Source: Cryptomeria japonica
Lineage: Eukaryota; Streptophyta; Pinopsida; Cupressales; Cupressaceae
NCBI RefSeq assembly: GCF_030272615.1
Contig: NC_081412.1
Location: 698,720,656 to 698,784,655 of the forward strand
Direction: 5' to 3'
Length of the DNA: 64,000 nt
Position 1 is the first letter of the stretch. Each line of letters opens with the position of its first letter. The notes beneath the pieces are model-generated. The model did not search any database. It was not told where the DNA came from and saw nothing but the letters and a program-made list of their open reading frames with translations. Both the position numbers and the translations under genes were made by a program. This document shows, piece after piece, positions 58,534 to 64,000 of this stretch.

Positions 58534-59202
58534 TGTTGGCAATTGACACTCAGTGGATTCATATGTTGTCATTGATGGCAACAAGATTCTATAGAAGGTA
58601 TATAAGTCAATCTATTAGGTCATTTTGATATATGACAAGGTAGTAGAATAAAGTGATGTGAATGATATGTATGTAGATCATTTGTATGTGAAAGTTATAT
58701 CATGCAATGATCAATAGATGGTTTGTAGAGCATTCTTGGAGGAAAGGAGATACTGGTAGAAGGGTTCAAGGTTTATGAACCGGTACAGAACAAAGCTTTA
58801 ACCAGAACTCTTTTTGGCATTGCAAACGCATTTTGTGAGTTCACCATTACTATTTTATCCTAGCAAAAGCTTGTAGTCAGTGAGACTCTTTTTGTTGAGT
58901 AGTGTACTCTAGGAAGTGTGCCATCCTGCATGTGCAGGCCCCCCATGCTATGTAATATCTTTCATATGGCCAGTGAATTGATATTGTGGGTCACAAATCC
59001 CACCGTGGTTTTTCCTCTTTGAGGTTTTCCACATATAAAATTATGTGTGTTATGGTGTTCATTCATTAGGTTGGTTTATTTACTTCATGTTATATGTTTC
59101 TTCATTTACCGGTTTATGTGTGTATGTTATAATAAGAAAAAATCTTATATTATCGGCGGAACACTAATTCAGTCCCCCCCCCTCTTAGTGTTCTTGGATT
59201 CA
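58534..59202 (+). repeat. X 5' LTR (669 bp)
   Basis: Starts TGTTGGCAATTGACAC and ends TTCTTGGATTCA. It contains CTGCATGTGCAG, the CCCACCGTGGTTTTTCC module (from about 58986) and the C-tract CAGTCCCCCCCCCTCTTAG, as in the Sirevirus-like LTRs. Confidence 0.78.
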
Positions 59203-59280
59203 AAAAATTAGTATCAGAGCTTGGTACCTTAGAGGAAGTTTAACAGCTTGAGGAAGATCCTGAAACCGGAATCATTGAAC

Positions 59281-60429
59281 ATGGCTATGGAGAAGCAACT
59301 TGAGATGGCACTTGAGGATTATGATGCTGAAAGGATGAAGAACTTAAAGTTGCAAGATTAATTGAATTATGCTAATGAATTCATTCTTGTTCTGCAAGAA
59401 AGGTTATCATCAACTCAAGCTAAGAGGAAGGAACTTTTGCAAATCCAGGATGATGAAGAGAAAAATTCACTTAAGGAACAATGTCAAAAAATAAGTCAAG
59501 CTAACATGCTCATGAAGCATGAAATGCAAGACCTAACTATGAGGATGTCAAAAGATATTGAGGACAGAAAAAAGAAGAAATAAAATCTTGTTGTATCTCT
59601 GAAGAACAAATTTGAAGAATGTGGCAGATTAGCTCATGAAAATAATCTATTGAGAACCAATTTGGTACAATCCCAAAATAATGAACAAGAGCTAGAGAGA
59701 CAAATAATGACTCTAAGAGATGATCTGACTACTGCAAGTGAGTAGAAAGAAAAATTTGGGATTAGTGTTGCACAGTTGGATGATTTATTGAAAAGACAAA
59801 GGCAGAGTGAAGATTCTAGAGTTGGATTTGTACAAGGCAAAAGCTCTAGTACTGCAAATGAAGATCAAACAACTGATATCCATAACTCATCAGAGTAGAG
59901 GAAACTAGTAAGGAAATCTAATGCTTACAAATTCAATGGTAGATGCTTTGTTTGTAATGAATCTGGGCATATGGCTAAACAATGTAGAAATAGAGAAAAT
60001 CAAAACTACAATTCAATTCCTGGTCAATGCACAAATTGCAAGAAATATGGTCATAAGTCAGAAGATTGCAGAATGAATGTTAAATGTCATACATGTGGAA
60101 AGTTTGGACATTTGGTTAATCAATTTAGGTCAAGGAACGACATCGGATATGCCAAAGAAATTCAAAAGAACAATGTTACATATTATGCATGCAACAAAAT
60201 AGGTCATATTGCTAAGTAGTGCAGAAGCAAGACTAAACCAGTTAGCAATGATAAAGCAAATGAGAAAGGAAAGCAGAAGGTAGATGAAATACAAATAGAT
60301 CACACCAAGAGATGGGTTAGAAAGTCCGAAGAACCAAGTGGAGATGCAACTACACCGATAACTGCACCATTAACTCCACCGGTAGAACAGAGCATTCCTG
60401 CACCGGAAGGAAATTCAACTAGTAACTAA
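59281..60429 (+). pseudogene. X ORF1: coiled-coil protein with four CCHC zinc knuckles
   Basis: The frame starts ATG 59281, 60 bp after the primer site, and ends at TAA 60427. It is one frame with internal TAA at 59359 and 59581 and TAG at 59743, 59896 and 60217. Residues 1-200 are heptad-like and rich in Leu, Glu, Lys and Gln. Four knuckles follow: CFVCNESGHMAKQC, CTNCKKYGHKSEDC, CHTCGKFGHLVNQF and YYACNKIGHIAK, then stop and C. In the third the last Cys is Phe; in the fourth the first is Tyr. A basic and Pro-rich tail follows. No capsid fold is recognisable. It probably was an RNA-binding structural protein of the element. Confidence 0.75.
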
Positions 60430-60788
60430 GGCATACACCTTAGGGGTTGGAAAATTCATTGCAAATCTTGCATATTCCTCAGAAGAGATCTAGAGAGTCA
60501 TATTGATCATTGATGGAGCTTTATCTGACATAAAACTATGAAACTGACATCCGGTAGGGTGCACCGATAAACCATTTATGACAGTGATAAATTAGGGTTT
60601 ACTTACTGATAAAAAAGGGAAAATGGACTCATTTTCACTCACCCAGCACTCGAGCAAACCAGAACAAAGAAAAGGAGAATCATAGGCAATCAAGAGCGAG
60701 CAAAGGAATTCTAAAAGATTCCCAACACTTATCTGAGAAGTAATCAAAATCTTTCAATCGACAATCGTTACCTAGGTATTTCTTTGAA
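60430..60788 (+). other. Spacer between the X reading frames
   Basis: Non-coding, about 360 bp. The long gap suggests that ORF2 was translated from a separate or spliced mRNA, though no clear splice site was chosen. Confidence 0.4.
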
Positions 60789-63700
60789 ATGGCATCTAGA
60801 TCATCATCTGCTCCTACATTCATTATGAATCCCACTATTCTTGAGGTTAAGGATAGGCTTAGACCTATTTTCAAGGAATTTCCCCAAATTGCAATGAAGG
60901 AAGACTCTACTAGCACATTTTCGAGGGTTCCCGATGGCATAGTTTATGTGGAAGATGTTAGGGCTTATATTCACTGCACCTTGGAGGATTTAGGCACTGA
61001 GGAAATCAAGGGAATGTATCAATCTATTATACTAGGAAGCTCCAGAACAATCAAGCCAGAATATCAAATCATTGAAGACCTAGGGTTAACCAGAATCCTG
61101 TATATATCAGAATTCAAGGATGAAGTGATTAGATATGTTCTGAGCAGGGTCCATAATGAATTCATTTGGCTAGACCGACCTCACATGATCACCAAAGAAG
61201 CAATTCAGGCGGTCACCAGCTTACCCAAAGTTGGACAGGAACTAGGGAAGAAGATCTCCAACATTGAGGTTGAAAAGCTCACCAATGCAACCAATGATGG
61301 AAGGTCGATGAAGGTCAGCACCATCAAAGATACAGATGTGAAATTTGCCAGCATGATCATCGGCTACAAGGTAACACAATCAAGTCGATTGAACTCTATT
61401 GCCAATTCTTGTATCCTTGTTGCATATCAAATGATAAAGAATAATGGAAAGTACGATTTGTGTGAATGGTTAAGAAGTGAATTGATGTTAAATCTTGGCA
61501 AGATAAAAGGGGTTAAGAAAGGAAGTTTCTGATTTGGCAATCTTATTATCTGCTTGATGTTATATTTCATGACTGAGCTACCAGGTTTGGGAAAGAAATG
61601 TTGGGCTCATGACATGCCGGTAGGCATGTAGATCAAAGATACAATCACCAATCTTGGCAGCAACAGGGATGAGAAGCTTTGGGGCTACTTTAAAACTTTT
61701 CAATAGAACATGAGACTAAGGGAGAGAATCTCCAAACACATTGTGGAGAAATACTCCACTGAAATCTACTTCATGGTAAAAATAGATGAGACACTCATGG
61801 AAGCGGTGGAACCTAGAATAATATGGGTTAGTGAATTAGGTTATGAAGTTGATGACAACATCTTGGAACTATATGCTAAAATGTTGATTGATGCTCCTTT
61901 GGATGATAAGGCTGAACACTTTGGCACTACAGAAGAGAAGGCTCTTGAGGTGAAAATTGGTTTCAACAAGAAAAGGAGAGAAAAGAAGATAGACAAAATG
62001 TCTACCTTCATTCAGAATGTAATTCACAAGATAGGTACAGAACTAGGTTCTGGATCTAAACCGGTAGATCAACTGGCAATGGCAATTGCAGTAACTGTAG
62101 TGAAAAGTGCTCCTGAGGTAAAGAGGACATCAACTTTCATATCTCCTATCACTTCTGATTTTGATCCAGACGATAATCAACCTCTTGCATTTAGAAGGGT
62201 ACAAAGGAAGAAAGTTGACAAGCCTTCAGTAGAAGAGAAGAAGGTGGAACCAAGGAGGAAGCTAGTAAGAAAGGTGACAACAACATCCACACCTCTGGCA
62301 AGGAAACCTACTCAGAAGAGGAAGCCTGCTTCATCCGCTCCTACAACCCGCAACAAGAAGAAGAGTAAGAGTGATAAAGCAACTGAATCTGGTAATATGA
62401 CTTGTGCAGAGTTAATTGATGAGGTAACAAAAGGTGGAATTTTGAAGAATATGTCAAACTTATATGAAGATTTAGATGACAATGGGAAAAATGAAATAGA
62501 AGAAGCAATTTTGTTACATTTAGATATATATAAGAAGGCTTTGGTAGATGTTTTGAAGGAAATTCCTTTATCATTGTATAATAAGTTAGATGCAAGGAGA
62601 TTAGATGCAATCGGGAGGGACAAACAGATTAAAGAAGTTGAACTTTTGAGTATGTGTGGTTCTATAAATAATGAGGAAATGAAAAGATGTATAGAAGTTA
62701 CAAAGAGAACAATCTTTAGCAGCAAACGCCGACAAATAATATTAATGATGGGTAGAGTCAATGAAATAATAAATGAGACCAGAGATGTTTGGGCTAAATT
62801 CTTCCAAAAGAATCCTAATTTCCTTACTTCTCAAGAAGAATTTTCTAAGGCAACAACTCCCACCATTTCAGACAAATCTAAAGGGAAAGAAATTTTGGGA
62901 AGTTCAAATCAAATTTTGAGTGAATTGGTAGTTAAACCTAAAACTTATGAGAGTGTACAGACTAAACTGGCAGAGATAAAATTTGTATAGTCTGAGCAAG
63001 GTAATATAGGTATTGTATAGGTTACTAATAATATTGTGGATAATACTCCACCGGTAGTAACAGATACTGCACTAAGTGGCGAAGCCACTAGTGCAAAAGA
63101 GGACAAGGAAAATGAGACTGATAAGACACACAGTACCATACCGGTAGTTGATTCCCTAGCAAAACTTTTGGCAATTGACACTTCTCAAGTTGAGAAGAAA
63201 TCAATCACAGAGATGAGTCCCATGGAGATAATGATGATGGCTACTCAAAAGCTAATGAAGGGCGGATCTCCAGACAAAGGAATAATAGATCAATCAATAA
63301 TAGTTTTGCACAGATTGATTCCTGATTGTATGATTGAAAATGAAGCAAGCCCTTTCAGAAAGCTTAAAGTATTGATAGAGCATATATCTAAAAACTTTCA
63401 ATCATTACAACAAATTTCCGACAGGAAAGCACTTGAAAGATTTACTTTGGCTAAGAAAGCCACTTTTGACTAGATTATTGAGACAGAAAAGAGGAAGGTT
63501 GAAGAGAAACTTATACTTGTTGAAAATTCTTTGAAACAGTATACTAACATCTACAAGGTCTATTGTAATATATAGATTCTTACATCAAATGTAGATAAGA
63601 GGATAAAGGAATTACAAGAACGGATTGCTAATATTGCAAATTCTTTTGATGGACTAACTTCACTTACAACATCCATTGATGGACAAATTTTAACTTTGGA

Positions 63701-63989
63701 GAACCAAATTTTTGCTTTTGAAAAGGAAAGAGACAAAAAAATTTGGAGAGCAAGGAGTCTCAGAGGTTTGGTGAGTCCAAGATTGGATTCACTTGGTGTA
63801 CATAAGAAGGATTGCATGGATATGCTTGCAAAGCCCACACCGAGAGAAGTCAATGAGAAAGAAACACTTGCACATTTACTAAGTGGACTTGTATCCATAT
63901 CTGGGACACTCAAAACTAGCTAGGATACCTATATACAGTTGCCAGAGAAAGCTTACCCAAAAATCTTGAAATTGGTCAAGCTTCGGTAA
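60789..63989 (+). pseudogene. X ORF2: long protein of unknown function, one frame with eight internal stops
   Basis: ATG 60789 (MASRSSSAPTFIMNPTILEV) to TAA 63987 is a single frame of 1066 codons without indel. Internal stops are TGA 61530 and TAG at 61629, 61704, 62988, 63018, 63471, 63573 and 63921. Most of the TAG codons fit a former CAG. The first 300 residues are helix-rich, with WLRSELMLNLGKIKGVKKGS and CLMLYFMTELPG. Next come a basic Lys/Arg/Pro region near 62170-62390 (nuclear-localisation-like), a helical middle and a coiled-coil C-terminal part. Layout and one hydrophobic block resemble the 1-2849 protein. No enzyme motif is visible. Confidence 0.7.
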
Positions 63990-64000
63990 AGTAATCTGTA

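Larger units (their letters stand above)
58534..64000 (+). mobile_element. X: non-autonomous LTR retrotransposon with two unusual proteins, runs off the right edge
   Basis: A 669-bp LTR (58534-59202) is followed by ATTAGTATCAGAGCTT, a copia-type primer site with one mismatch, and two long reading frames, neither of which contains protease, integrase or reverse transcriptase. The LTR U5 shares a module with C1. The 3' LTR would lie outside. The element inserted in the leader or LTR region of G2. Confidence 0.75.

Noticed and set aside
59281-63989. Amber codon reassignment or programmed read-through explaining the TAG-rich frames
   Set aside because: Other elements in the window also carry TAA stops and frameshifts, TGA occurs at Trp and Arg positions, and plant nuclear genomes use the standard code. 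Deamination is simpler.
1-64000. CRISPR array, rRNA genes, bacterial operons or an integrated pararetrovirus
   Set aside because: No spaced palindromic repeats, rRNA or operon structure. All reverse transcriptases have LTR-element context and copia or gypsy domain order.

Overview
This window is intergenic heterochromatin of a large plant genome, made almost entirely of nested, mostly decayed LTR retrotransposons; I see no intact host gene. The long Sirevirus-like Ty1/copia elements, the Ty3/gypsy elements with long AT-rich LTRs and the very old insertions suit a gymnosperm or another very large plant genome, but the species is an inference. Working names used below: C1, C3, C4 and C5 are copia elements, T1 a non-autonomous gag element, G1 and G2 gypsy elements, S1 and L1 solo LTRs, K a gene-capturing element, and X a non-autonomous element at the right edge.

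Left part (1-22.4 kb). A reverse-strand reading frame (1-2849) is broken only by four TAG codons. Upstream of it lies a GC-richer block with 277-bp tandem repeats that carry G-boxes. A gypsy gag remnant (4690-5280), solo LTR S1 (7429-8924, duplication GATAG) and a gypsy 5' LTR on the reverse strand (20979-22454) may all belong to one broken element, G1. Copia C1 (9869-20806, duplication TAGCA, LTRs of 1070 bp) sits inside this. C1 in turn carries T1 (10799-14996, duplication TAACT, LTRs of 467 bp) inside its 5' LTR.

Middle (22.4-31.4 kb). An ancient forward-strand copia, C3, is split by solo LTR L1 (24129-25299) and by K (26212-28803, LTRs of about 200 bp, duplication AAAAT). K holds fragments that read as a cytochrome P450 and as an MSI1-type WD40 protein. 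Capture of host gene pieces by a small retroelement is one of the two main discoveries here.

Right part (31.4-64 kb). Reverse-strand copia C4 (3' LTR 31457-32958) loses its gag start at the 3' LTR of G2, a reverse-strand Ty3/gypsy element of probable Tat type. G2 runs from 36957 to at least 58533. Its region between pol and the 3' LTR contains, in antisense, a gene with a TATA box, a GT-AG intron and a plant mobile domain (PMD) protein. This is the other main discovery. Copia C5 (47515-55244) interrupts the G2 reading frame with a 5-bp duplication. X (58534 to the edge) encodes a coiled-coil protein with four CCHC knuckles and then a long second protein.

Three long single-frame pseudogenes (1-2849, PMD exon 2 and X ORF2) keep their frame for 1.9-3.2 kb. 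By eye their internal stops are 18 TAG and 6 TGA, with no TAA. This points to decay by cytosine deamination, probably methylation-driven, with few indels. All coordinates and translations were worked out by eye.
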